Positions 41,558 through 50,280 of a stretch of 64,000 bases of DNA are shown in pieces. Both the position numbers and the translations under genes were made by a program. The first letter of the stretch is position 1. Each line of letters begins with the position of its first letter. A model generated the notes under the pieces. It was given only the letters and a program-made list of their open reading frames with translations. It made no database searches and had not been told where the DNA came from. The stretch spans positions 16,500 through 80,499 of the forward strand of contig CAYVHU010000012.1 of assembly GCA_964451415.1 (NCBI GenBank), written 5' to 3'. The DNA is from CAYVHU01 sp964451415 (GTDB lineage Bacteria; Pseudomonadota; Alphaproteobacteria; Rhodospirillales; Magnetovibrionaceae).

Positions 41558-43359
41558 GGGGAACTGAGAACGCCGAGGAAGATGTCGGCGAAGTCCTTGA
41601 GCTTGGCCGCGCCGACACCGTGGATGTCGGCAAATGCCGCTTCATTTTGTGGTTTGCGCCGTGCCATATCTTCCAAGGAGCGGTCTGAAAAAATCATGTA
41701 GGCGGGCGCGTCGCGTTCATGTGCCAGCCGGGTGCGTAACGCTTTCAGTTTTTCCAGCACCTCAAGGTCCGCTTCGCTCATCTCGGCAGGCGGCACGCGC
41801 ACTTTCTTTGGGGATGCTCCGCGCGCAAGCACGTCCTTGCGGTAGCTGAAGGATTCCTGTCCGCTCAGCAGTGCGCGGCCCTTGGCCGTCAGGTTCAGGC
41901 CGCCGTGACCGGTGACGTCTATGTGCAAGTGTCCGGCTGCCACCAGTTGGCGGACGATGGAGCGCCAGGCTTCCTTTTTGATTTCGCGCCCCGCACCGTG
42001 GGCGGGCAGGGCGTCGTGGCCGTTGGTGCGTATTTTTTCCGTGTCGGCACCGCGCATAATGTCGATCAGGTGCGCCTGACCGAACACTTCTCCTGTTTGT
42101 ACGGCGGCTTCAAGCAGGGGGCGCACGTCATGGGTTCCCTCCACCATTTCGGGCGGGTTCAGGCACACATCGCAGTTGCCGCAGGCCTCATTGGAACCGT
42201 CGTCACCGAAGTACGCAAGCAACGCGTGGCGGCGGCAGGTGGGGGCCTCGCAATAGGAGATCAGCGCATCAAGGCGTTTGTGTTCGCGCCGTTTGTGGTC
42301 GCTACCGGCATTTTCCTGTTCGATGAACTGGCGGCGCATGCGCAAATCGTCCAGTCCGTAAAGCATTGTGGCGTGAGCGGGCTTCCCGTCGCGTCCAGCG
42401 CGCCCGATTTCCTGGTAATAGGCTTCCATATTGCCGGGCATGTCGGTGTGGCACACAAAACGCACGTCCGGTTTGTCGATGCCCATGCCGAATGCGATGG
42501 TGGCGACGATGACGACACCCGGTTCCCTCATGAAGGTTTTCTGTGTTTCCGCCCGCGCACCGGCGCTCATGCCAGCGTGATAAGCCAAGGCGCGCACGCC
42601 ATGAGACACAAGGAATTTCGCCGTTTTTTCGGTTTTGGCCCGTGACAGACAGTATACGATTCCGCTTTCGTCGGCATGGGCAGATACGGCATTCAGTAAT
42701 TGGCCTTTGGCGTCGCGGCGCATTTCGACTTGCAGATGAATGTTGGGGCGGTCAAACCCGGATACGAACGTATGTCCCCGTCCACCGAACAGTTTGGCGG
42801 CGATGTCGTGCTGGGTGGCGGTGTCGGCGGTGGCGGTGAGGGCGGCGATGGGAACCCCGCGAAAGCGGTCCTTCAGTTGGCTCAGGGCTTCGTATTCGGG
42901 GCGAAAGGACGGTCCCCAGCGTGACAGGCAGTGGGCTTCATCCACCGCAAACAGGCTCACGTTCAGGCGTTCCAGCGCGCCCAGCATGCGTTCGTTCATC
43001 AGGCGTTCCGGGGCCATGTACAAGATCTTGCTTTGGCCCGCAGCAATGCGTCGCCACGCCGCCACGTTGGTTTCGCGCGGACGCGAGGAATTGATGGTTT
43101 CGGCGGCCACACCCAAAAGTTGTAACGCCGCCACCTGATCTTCCATCAGCGCCACCAGGGGCGAGACGACGACGCTCACACCGTCCTTGAGCAGGGCCGG
43201 GATCTGGAAACACAACGACTTCCCCGATCCTGTCGGCATCACCGCCAGTGCATGTTCGCCCGCCATCAGGCACGCGACGACGTCGTCTTGCAAGGGACGG
43301 AAGGCGTCGTAACCAAAAACTTCCTTGAGAATTTCCCGGGGACGAATCACGTTAATCAT
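41554..43359 (-). CDS. recQ: ATP-dependent DNA helicase RecQ
   Basis: A 601-residue 3'-5' superfamily 2 helicase. Motif 0/I is FRPLQ and VMPTGSGKSLCFQIPAL, motif II DEAHCLSRWGPSFRPEY, motif III ALTATAD, motif V ATIAFGMGIDKPDVRFV and motif VI QEIGRAGRDG. The zinc site is CNYC-like (YCEAPTCRRHALLAYFGD, CGNCDVC), followed by a winged helix and a C-terminal HRDC domain. Motif II has WGPSFRPEY where WGHDFRPEY is usual, so the conserved His and Asp are replaced by Pro and Ser. It leads the recQ-pabBC pair. Confidence 0.94.
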   Translation of the reverse strand: MINVIRPREILKEVFGYDAFRPLQDDVVACLMAGEHALAVMPTGSGKSLCFQIPALLKDGVSVVVSPLVALMEDQVAALQLLGVAAETINSSRPRETNVAAWRRIAAGQSKILYMAPERLMNERMLGALERLNVSLFAVDEAHCLSRWGPSFRPEYEALSQLKDRFRGVPIAALTATADTATQHDIAAKLFGGRGHTFVSGFDRPNIHLQVEMRRDAKGQLLNAVSAHADESGIVYCLSRAKTEKTAKFLVSHGVRALAYHAGMSAGARAETQKTFMREPGVVIVATIAFGMGIDKPDVRFVCHTDMPGNMEAYYQEIGRAGRDGKPAHATMLYGLDDLRMRRQFIEQENAGSDHKRREHKRLDALISYCEAPTCRRHALLAYFGDDGSNEACGNCDVCLNPPEMVEGTHDVRPLLEAAVQTGEVFGQAHLIDIMRGADTEKIRTNGHDALPAHGAGREIKKEAWRSIVRQLVAAGHLHIDVTGHGGLNLTAKGRALLSGQESFSYRKDVLARGASPKKVRVPPAEMSEADLEVLEKLKALRTRLAHERDAPAYMIFSDRSLEDMARRKPQNEAAFADIHGVGAAKLKDFADIFLGVLSSP

Positions 43360-43443
43360 AATGCAACACTATAAGGGTTCGCTTTTGGCTGACAATGCGC
43401 CATGATGAAATACATTGGCGTGTGCAAGCAACAGGTGTGAATT

Positions 43444-44214
43444 TTGGATGTGGATGTGACCGGATTCGCCTTTGGCACGACGGTGTTCCCCGTGCTTTTT
43501 TTCCTTTTTGTCCCTGTGATTATCCTGTTGATCTCGTGGCGCAATATGAGGGGCTGGGATCAACCGATCAAGTATGTGTGGTTTTCATTTTCCGGACGTT
43601 TGAATCGCAAGGCGTATTGGCTCAAGGGCACTTTTTTGCTGATGATTGTCTATACGGCAGCGTTGTTTATGAACACGCTCATAACAGCTTCTCTCTCAAT
43701 GGTTGTGAATTTCGTCGGCGCCACGGCAATGATGATATCGATTTTTTTGACATTGCCCTTCTTTGTCTTTCAAAGTTGGACAGGGCTGGCGGTAAGCGTC
43801 AAACGCGCCCACGATCTGAACCATTCGGGGTGGTGGTTGTTGACGGGTTTGATCCCGTTTTGGAATATTTGGGTGTTTATTCAGCTCTGGTTTCTTCGCG
43901 GTAGCGACGGGGCCAATCGGTTTGGCCCGGATCCCCTCGATTTTCATACGGACTCTGGCGATGAAAGCGTGCCGCATGCGTATCCTCATCCGCCTCAAGG
44001 CGGTGACGAAGTGGGAGGTTTCGGCACGCGCACGTCCCAGCCTGGAATGCCCGCAGCAACGACACCGACTTCAAGTTCTGTTCCCGACATGCCTTCCGTT
44101 GCACAGCGTGAACCGGATCCGAACGACGCAGATCCCACGGGCAACAGGGATATTATTTCCCGACGCCTTGGGAACGATATTCTGCGCCCCATTCAACGCA
44201 AACCGAGAGGCTGA
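43444..44214 (+). CDS. DUF805 membrane protein with proline/serine-rich tail
   Basis: A 256-residue protein. After an N-terminal hydrophobic segment comes a DUF805 domain (about 45-165): FSFSGRLNRKAYWLKG, three or four helices and KRAHDLNHSGWWLL, then LRGSDGANRFGPDP. The C-terminal 90 residues are hydrophilic and low in complexity. Function is unknown. The start is weak: TTG 43444 or GTG 43450 both lack a clear ribosome site. The next gene begins four bases after its stop. It is divergent from recQ. Confidence 0.75.
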   Translation: MDVDVTGFAFGTTVFPVLFFLFVPVIILLISWRNMRGWDQPIKYVWFSFSGRLNRKAYWLKGTFLLMIVYTAALFMNTLITASLSMVVNFVGATAMMISIFLTLPFFVFQSWTGLAVSVKRAHDLNHSGWWLLTGLIPFWNIWVFIQLWFLRGSDGANRFGPDPLDFHTDSGDESVPHAYPHPPQGGDEVGGFGTRTSQPGMPAATTPTSSSVPDMPSVAQREPDPNDADPTGNRDIISRRLGNDILRPIQRKPRG

Positions 44215-44217
44215 GCC

Positions 44218-44874
44218 ATGCGTGAGCATGGACCTTATCCGCGCGGCTGGAATTGGGGAGCGTTCTGGCTCAACTGGGTGTGGGGACTGGGCAACGACAC
44301 CCCGGTTGCGTTGTTGACACTTGTTCCGGGGCTGAATTTTATTATGCCGTTCATCCTTGGTGCGAAGGGAAATGAATGGGCGTGGCGTAACGGGGACTGG
44401 CGCGATGTCGAACATTTCAAACGCGTACAGCGCATTTGGGCGTGGGTGGGTGGGGGCTTGACGCTGGGGTCTTTGGTGGTTTTTATTTTGTTCGCATGGT
44501 TGATGCATGCTGCCCTCGTCTCAAACGGCGCCTACCAAACAGCCGTGAGCAAAATACGTTACAGCCCTGAACTGGAACAAAGTTTGGGGCTGCCGGTAGA
44601 GCCGTTCACTTGGGGGGGGAAATTTATCTTAAATATTGCCGATACAACGATGCAGATGTTCGCCGTTCAGGGATCGAAGGGTAATGGGGTGGCATTGGTC
44701 GTTGGGGAGCAAGTGCAAGGCGTGTGGGGATTGGATTTTCTGGTGATTATCACGCAAGGTGGTGAAAACATCGTCCTCATCATCCCGGATGAAGGTGTAT
44801 CGGGGAAAACCGCAGCACGGGGGTCTGGGTGTTCTGGGTCATTGCGCGTTTGTTCCCTGCGTTTTTTCCTCTAA
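44218..44874 (+). CDS. Membrane protein with DUF2628-like N-terminus and Coa1-like C-terminus
   Basis: A 218-residue protein read as two parts. Residues about 8-80 (RGWNWGAFWLNWVWGLGN, PGLNFIMPFILGAKGNEWAWRN) resemble the small DUF2628-type membrane module, and a second helix lies at about 82-105. Residues about 110-190 resemble the periplasmic Coa1/Tim21-like fold. The end is odd: after NIVLIIPDE the last 25 residues are low-complexity Gly/Ser/Arg and lie over the rsmA 3' end, overlapping it by 36 bases. A frameshift near 44790 that removed a nearer stop would explain this. Co-directional with the DUF805 gene. Confidence 0.65.
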   Translation: MREHGPYPRGWNWGAFWLNWVWGLGNDTPVALLTLVPGLNFIMPFILGAKGNEWAWRNGDWRDVEHFKRVQRIWAWVGGGLTLGSLVVFILFAWLMHAALVSNGAYQTAVSKIRYSPELEQSLGLPVEPFTWGGKFILNIADTTMQMFAVQGSKGNGVALVVGEQVQGVWGLDFLVIITQGGENIVLIIPDEGVSGKTAARGSGCSGSLRVCSLRFFL

Positions 44875-45690
44875 CTGGCGGGCCAGTTTGGTGAAGTCCT
44901 CGACGGAAAGTTCCTCCGCGCGTGCGGTTTCGGCAATGCCGGCGTCCTGGGGCTTGATGGCGAGGCTTTTCAGGCTTTGTCGTAGCATCTTGCGTCGTTG
45001 ACCGAAGGCCTGCGCGGTGACGCGCTCCATCGCCTCCCACGATACCGGACCTGCGGGGGTGCGGTGCGGCGTCAGGCTCACCACCGAAGACATGACCTTG
45101 GGTGCGGGGGTGAAAGCGCGCGCATCAATGTTGAATTCCAGACGGACCTGGCACTGCCACTGGCTCATTACCGATAGCCGTCCGTAAGCCTTGGTGCGCG
45201 GGTGCGCGATGAGGCGCTCGGCCACTTCCCTTTGAAACATCAAGGTGAGGCCGGTGTAGGCGTGCGCATTTTTTAGCCAGCCGATCAGCAAAGGCGTGGC
45301 GATGTTGTAGGGCAGGTTCGACATGATGCGCCGCGGTTTTGGGGCCATCGCCGCAAAATCCTGTTTCAGGGCGTCACCGTCGATGATCGTCAGGCGGTCC
45401 GGATACGCAGGCACAAGGTAGGTGTTCAGGGCGTCGATGCAGCGTTTGTCACGCTCCACCGCCACCACGTGCTTTGCGCCCGCCGCCAAAATGGCGCGGG
45501 TCAGGCCGCCCGGACCGGGACCGACCTCAATCACGGTCGTCTTGCTGAGATCGCCTGCCGTGCGTGCGATGCGCCCGGTCAGGTTCAGATCCAGAAGGAA
45601 GTTCTGTCCGAGACTTTTTTTAGCCGCCAGATCATACGTTGCGATGATTTCGCGCAACGGCGGCAGAGCGTCATCGGGCACGCCGTTCAT
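44839..45690 (-). CDS. rsmA: 16S rRNA A1518/A1519 dimethyltransferase RsmA (KsgA)
   Basis: A 283-residue SAM-dependent enzyme that dimethylates two adjacent adenines in helix 45 of 16S rRNA, a late 30S assembly check. Motifs are KSLGQNFLLD, VIEVGPGPGGLTRAIL, AVERDKRC and the catalytic NLPYNIATPLL. The C-terminal domain has FTPAPKVMSSVV and FGQRRKMLRQSLK. It overlaps pdxA by ATGA and forms the end of the lptF-to-rsmA block. Confidence 0.95.
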   Translation of the reverse strand: MNGVPDDALPPLREIIATYDLAAKKSLGQNFLLDLNLTGRIARTAGDLSKTTVIEVGPGPGGLTRAILAAGAKHVVAVERDKRCIDALNTYLVPAYPDRLTIIDGDALKQDFAAMAPKPRRIMSNLPYNIATPLLIGWLKNAHAYTGLTLMFQREVAERLIAHPRTKAYGRLSVMSQWQCQVRLEFNIDARAFTPAPKVMSSVVSLTPHRTPAGPVSWEAMERVTAQAFGQRRKMLRQSLKSLAIKPQDAGIAETARAEELSVEDFTKLARQLEEKTQGTNAQ

Positions 45691-46724
45691 GGGGCTTTCC
45701 GGCGCGTTGCAGCCATTTTATCCGCCATGCGAAGGGCGGCCATCAGGCTGCGTTCAGATGCTTTGCCCGTTCCTGCAATATCGAACGCGGTGCCGTGATC
45801 GGGGGAAGTGCGCACGAACGGCAGACCTAAAGTCGCATTCACGCCGCGTTCCATGTCCAGAGTTTTCAGCGGGATCAAGCCCTGATCGTGATACATGCAC
45901 ACCGCCGCGTCGTAGCTTTGGCGGGCCGCAGCGCTGAACATGGTATCCGGGGCCACGGGGCCCTTAACGTCGATGCCTTCGCCACGCAGGATTTCGACGG
46001 CGGGGGCGATGATGTCGATTTCCTCGCGGCCCATGGTGCCGCCTTCGCCCGCATGGGGGTTCAGCCCCGCCACCGCAAGAACGGGGTTGGCGATGGCAAA
46101 GTCGCGTTTGAGCGCCGTATGGGCAATGCGTGCCACCTCGCAAATGCTGTTGGTGCTCAGGGATCTGACGGCATTCAGAATCGAGACGTGCACCGTGACC
46201 AGAACCACGCGCAAAGCCGGACATGCCAGCATCATCACCGGCTTGATATTCGGCCCCGCAAGATGGGCGAGATATTCCGTGTGACCGGGAAATTGAAATC
46301 CGGCCGCATACAGAACCTCTTTGGAAATGGGATTGGTGACCACCGCCGCCGCCGCGCCCGACTGGGCAAACGCGACCGCGCGTTCGATGGCGTCGATCAC
46401 TGCGGAGGCGTTGGCGCGGTCCGCCTGGCCGGGCACCGCGCGAACCGGGTGCGGAATATGTAAGACGGGCAAGGCGCGGTCAAAGATTTCCATGGCCCTT
46501 GCGGGTTCTGTGATCATTTCGATCGGGACGCGCACGCCCAACCGGTTGGCAAGAGCGTCAAGATGATCCGCATCGTCAAGGACAAGGAAAGGGGACGGCC
46601 CTCCATCGTCATGACGACACATCCAGGCCTTCAGGGTAATTTCACCGCCGATGCCGGCAGGATCGCCGGAGGTCAGCGCAATGGGGCGGTTCGCAGGGAG
46701 TGCGGCGGTGGAAGGTCGGCTCAT
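45687..46724 (-). CDS. pdxA: 4-hydroxythreonine-4-phosphate dehydrogenase
   Basis: A 345-residue NAD-dependent, metal-binding enzyme of vitamin B6 synthesis that oxidises 4-phosphohydroxy-L-threonine. It has LTSGDPAGIGGE, VTNPISKEVL, FPGHTEYLA, VAGLNPHAGEGGTMGREE (in parts), PDTMF and MYHDQGLIPLKTL. ATG 46724 overlaps the surA stop as ATGA; a longer frame back to 46865 would lie in surA. Typical position between surA and rsmA. Confidence 0.95.
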   Translation of the reverse strand: MSRPSTAALPANRPIALTSGDPAGIGGEITLKAWMCRHDDGGPSPFLVLDDADHLDALANRLGVRVPIEMITEPARAMEIFDRALPVLHIPHPVRAVPGQADRANASAVIDAIERAVAFAQSGAAAAVVTNPISKEVLYAAGFQFPGHTEYLAHLAGPNIKPVMMLACPALRVVLVTVHVSILNAVRSLSTNSICEVARIAHTALKRDFAIANPVLAVAGLNPHAGEGGTMGREEIDIIAPAVEILRGEGIDVKGPVAPDTMFSAAARQSYDAAVCMYHDQGLIPLKTLDMERGVNATLGLPFVRTSPDHGTAFDIAGTGKASERSLMAALRMADKMAATRRKAP

Positions 46725-48010
46725 AAACGAATATCTACGAACGCATCGCGGCGTAAATCGCGGAGATGGCGTTGCGCCGCGATATCCAAGCGTTCGCCCA
46801 GCAGACGGTTTTTGATGGATTTGCGAATGCTGTTCATATCGACTTTTTTGTCCTGACGGTGGCAAACCATCATCACCGCCACACCGCCGCCGGTAGGGAT
46901 CGGGCGGCTGATTTGGCCGGTTTTCAGGGAGGCGAGCACGGTGCGCATGGCTTCGGGCATGGCGGAGAGGCTGATTTCGCCCATCGGTCCAGATAGCGGG
47001 GATTTTGTTTTCGGTGCCAGAGCCTCGAACTGGGCACAGGAACGCACGTTGCGCGTCATTGCGGTGAGCTTGGCCGCTAGCGCGTTCATGATTTCCGGGG
47101 TTTTCGCTTGCGTGGTGCGCATATGCAACTGGCTGAGTTTCAGTAACGCATCGCTTTTCGGCAGGCCCGGGCTTTTGCGTTCGTCGCGCACAAAGATAAG
47201 ATAATATCCGCCCAGAGCGCGTACCGGCATGGAGACGCTACCCGGACGTAAACGCAAGACAGCTTTTCTCAAAGCATCGTCCAGATGCGATACCTGTATC
47301 CAGCCAAGGTCGCCACCGATGGCGGCCGATGATGCGCGCGAGAAATTTCGCGCCAGCGCCTGGAACGCAGTGCCGGCCTTCAGTTGCTGTAAAAGGCGCA
47401 TGGCCAGGCTTCGGACGTTAGCGTTCTGTTCCTGTTTCTCCACGGGCAGATAGATTTCCGCCAGCAGGTATTCGGGTTTGCCGGCGTTGCTTTGAATGCG
47501 TTTGATTTCGTCGGAGATTTCCTCCTCGCCGACACTGAGCTTGCGTTTGAGTTTCCGCACGACGAACAACCGCCATGCAATTTCGGCTTTGACGCGCGCT
47601 TTGAGTGCCGAGAGCGGGACACTGGTTCGTTTCAGCCTGTTTTCAAGCTGGGCGAGTGTGATTTTGTTGTTGGCGGCGATGCGCGCCAGTCCGGCGGTGA
47701 TCTTTTTGTCGTCAACTTTGATTCCGACGCGCCGCGCTTCTTGCAGCATCAGCTTTTCGTTGATCAGATTGCGTAGAATCTGCGGGGCGATGCGCGCGCG
47801 CGTTTTGGGCGTATCGGGCATGCCCGACGATCCGATGGTCATGGTGACGCGGGTGTGCAAATCCAAAGCCGAGATCACGTCGGTGTTGACGACGGCGACG
47901 ATACTTCCATCTTGCTGGGCGTGGACGCGAAGAGGAGACGCGAGAAATGTGGCAAGGGTCGAGATAAGGATTAACAGAAAACGCGTTTTTGTCATGGTCG
48001 CTCTGATCAT
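46721..48010 (-). CDS. surA: Periplasmic chaperone/peptidyl-prolyl isomerase SurA
   Basis: A 429-residue periplasmic protein for outer-membrane protein folding, next to lptD, a classic client. A signal peptide (ILISTLATFLASPLRVHA) is followed by the SurA N domain (VAVVNTDVISALDLHTRV, RNLINEKLMLQEARRVGI). A parvulin domain follows at about 185-290 (AIGGDLGWIQVSHLDDAL, the GYYLIFVRDER end). A second rotamase-like region is degenerate. Two starts are possible: ATG 48010, or ATG 47995, which gives the cleaner MTKTRF signal start. Confidence 0.88.
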   Translation of the reverse strand: MIRATMTKTRFLLILISTLATFLASPLRVHAQQDGSIVAVVNTDVISALDLHTRVTMTIGSSGMPDTPKTRARIAPQILRNLINEKLMLQEARRVGIKVDDKKITAGLARIAANNKITLAQLENRLKRTSVPLSALKARVKAEIAWRLFVVRKLKRKLSVGEEEISDEIKRIQSNAGKPEYLLAEIYLPVEKQEQNANVRSLAMRLLQQLKAGTAFQALARNFSRASSAAIGGDLGWIQVSHLDDALRKAVLRLRPGSVSMPVRALGGYYLIFVRDERKSPGLPKSDALLKLSQLHMRTTQAKTPEIMNALAAKLTAMTRNVRSCAQFEALAPKTKSPLSGPMGEISLSAMPEAMRTVLASLKTGQISRPIPTGGGVAVMMVCHRQDKKVDMNSIRKSIKNRLLGERLDIAAQRHLRDLRRDAFVDIRL

Positions 48011-48093
48011 GTTTCAGGGGGTGCCCGGGATCGTGATGTTGGTCTGCCGCAAGCATTATCGCCGTACTTTTGTGGCGCGTAAATGGTGAAGGT

Positions 48094-50274
48094 TCAACCG
48101 CCTTGGACGTCGGTGCTGAATTCGCCCAACGTTTTAAACACCAGACGGAAGACAATGGCGTCGGCGGGCTTGATATCGCGGTCCAGATAGAAACGGCGAT
48201 TGAACGTCGCGTCGAAGCGAAAGCATTCATCTTCATAAATGAATCCCCAACGCAAAGAGCGCTGTCCCCCGCTGTTTGTCAGGTCGCGTACGCCGGCGAA
48301 ACTGGTTTTCCATGACTTGGTCAATTGGACGCCGAGGTTGTAGTTGATTTCCTTGCGGCCATTATATTCGCTGCCGGCCTGTCTTGCGAAGAAGGTGAAA
48401 TTCGTGCTGTAGTCGAGGTAGCCATAGCGTCCGTTCAGACCCAATTCATTACTGCGAAAGGTCAATGTTTTCTTATCGATACGGGTGCGATAAAGCAGAT
48501 TCAAGGGCGTTCCCGGCGACATTTGCACCTTGCCTACGTAATCCGAGAAATGGTTTTCCAGGCCCGAACCCTGGCGGAAGGTGTCGTCTTTTTTAAGGCG
48601 GTAGCTCTGGCCGAGCATCGCCGTGGTGGAGCCTCCGTGCTCACCGTATACGCCCCATTTCAGGCCGTAATTGGCGCGCGGGCCGCTTTCCACCTTGTCG
48701 AAGCCGGTGAAGCGGTTGGCGCTGAAAAGATTGGCGTTGCTGAAGTCAAAATCCTGGCTGTCTTCGTTGGCCATTTTATAGCTGTTGCCGCCGTAGGGGC
48801 TGATGGTGGCCTGAGCGATGGGTTCGATGACTTCGGTAATGCCGCCGTGTCTTTTGGCAAACGGCCAGCGCCAATCCAGGGTCACTTGCGGGCGGATGCG
48901 AAACGCCGCCCCGTTATAGGCGTTGCCGTGCGCGGCGGGGGCGGGCTGGTTGATGGCATGAAATAAATCGACGCCCAGCCCCGCGCTGAGTTTGTAAACG
49001 TCACCTTTGGGGGCAATGTAGGAAAGATGCCATGCTGGGCGGATGCTGAGACGCTGGGAATCCACGGTTTTGGATCGCGTCAGCGCGGCCATATTGACGC
49101 CCATGGTTTTATAGGCGCCGAATTTCCCGGGCGCGCCTTGATAGCTGTACTGGACCAAAGGCAGGACTATGGGGGAGGTCTCGTTGTTGTCGCTGACGCG
49201 CAAACCCTGGAACGACATGGCGGAGATCGAGGCGTAATTATCGCCTCGGAATCCTTCCGCGAACACGTTGCTGGTCAGAGTCCCCTGGTTGCCAAACCCA
49301 TAGCGGCGCATGTAGGTATCGGTGGATGCGCGGTTCAGGTCCGTTCCCCAGCGCCATGTGTCGTTTATGTCGAAACGTGCCCGGGCGGCGATATGCCCCA
49401 GTACCCTGTGCTTCGAATTGTAGGCGGCGCTGCCTTTGAAATCGATCTTGCCGGTGGCGAAATGGCGACGGTAATCGGCGGCCAGGGCGCCATTTTCCTT
49501 GGAGGTGACAATCGGCGTCAAGGTGATGTCGGAATAGGCGTCGATGACCTGAAAATATGGAATGCGTGTAACGAAGCCTAAATCGCTCGATGCACCGAAA
49601 CGCGGTGTCAAAATGCCGGATTTTCGTTTCACACTTGAATCCGGGTGGGTGAGGTAGGGGATGTAGACCACAGGAACGCCGGCAAATTCAAGCCACGCGT
49701 CCGTGTACTTGATGACATGTCCGGTTCGATCATGCACGACCTTGATGGCCTTCAATTCCCATAACAGGGGACGTGAAGGGTGTTTCCGGCAAGGTTTGCA
49801 CGCGGTATAGACGGCGCGGCTCAAGGTCAGGGTTTTATTGTTCACGAGCTTCGCTTGTTTTGCCGCGAAGCGCGCATGATTGGCCAGAACGGCCCGGAAA
49901 TCCTTGAGCATGCCATTTTTCAAATCGCCCGTGACGTCCATCGTGCGGGCGAACAAAACGTCGCCATTGGGGCGGAGCAAGGTGACATTGCCAGAGGCGC
50001 TGATAATATCCTTGTTCCGGTTGTAACGGATGACATCGGCAAGCAGCGTTTGATCGCCTTGGATCACTTCGACGTGGCCTTTGGCGGTGATGATGCCCGA
50101 AGTTTTGTCGTTACTCATTTCATCGGCGGAAAATGTGGCGAGTGTTTCCGCTTTTTTGAGGGAACTTTCCTGTGCCACGGCGTTGGACGCAACAAATGGC
50201 ATGCCGAGCACCGTCAAAGCGGACGTGAACACGCTGCCCAAGAGGATTTTTCGTATGGTTTTTTGCAATGTCAT
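48094..50274 (-). CDS. lptD: LPS-assembly protein LptD
   Basis: A 726-residue outer-membrane beta-barrel that with LptE inserts lipopolysaccharide in the outer leaflet. A signal peptide ends near AVAQ (residue 35). Residues about 40-150 form the OstA/LptA-like beta-jellyroll (GIITAKGHVEVIQGDQTLLADVIRYNR in parts). The barrel fills the rest. C159 and C162 (YTACKPCRK) and C684 near the C-terminus are placed for inter-domain disulfides. It lies between lptG and surA. Confidence 0.93.
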   Translation of the reverse strand: MTLQKTIRKILLGSVFTSALTVLGMPFVASNAVAQESSLKKAETLATFSADEMSNDKTSGIITAKGHVEVIQGDQTLLADVIRYNRNKDIISASGNVTLLRPNGDVLFARTMDVTGDLKNGMLKDFRAVLANHARFAAKQAKLVNNKTLTLSRAVYTACKPCRKHPSRPLLWELKAIKVVHDRTGHVIKYTDAWLEFAGVPVVYIPYLTHPDSSVKRKSGILTPRFGASSDLGFVTRIPYFQVIDAYSDITLTPIVTSKENGALAADYRRHFATGKIDFKGSAAYNSKHRVLGHIAARARFDINDTWRWGTDLNRASTDTYMRRYGFGNQGTLTSNVFAEGFRGDNYASISAMSFQGLRVSDNNETSPIVLPLVQYSYQGAPGKFGAYKTMGVNMAALTRSKTVDSQRLSIRPAWHLSYIAPKGDVYKLSAGLGVDLFHAINQPAPAAHGNAYNGAAFRIRPQVTLDWRWPFAKRHGGITEVIEPIAQATISPYGGNSYKMANEDSQDFDFSNANLFSANRFTGFDKVESGPRANYGLKWGVYGEHGGSTTAMLGQSYRLKKDDTFRQGSGLENHFSDYVGKVQMSPGTPLNLLYRTRIDKKTLTFRSNELGLNGRYGYLDYSTNFTFFARQAGSEYNGRKEINYNLGVQLTKSWKTSFAGVRDLTNSGGQRSLRWGFIYEDECFRFDATFNRRFYLDRDIKPADAIVFRLVFKTLGEFSTDVQGG

Positions 50275-50280
50275 CAGAGC

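Noticed and set aside
40181..41701. A 506-codon open frame on the + strand opposite pabBC
   Set aside because: It mirrors a well-conserved gene in the opposite strand, has no recognisable domain and arises from GC-rich codon use. The same applies to the long antisense frames at 21399-22628, 24478-25677, 33042-34400 and 38017-38922.
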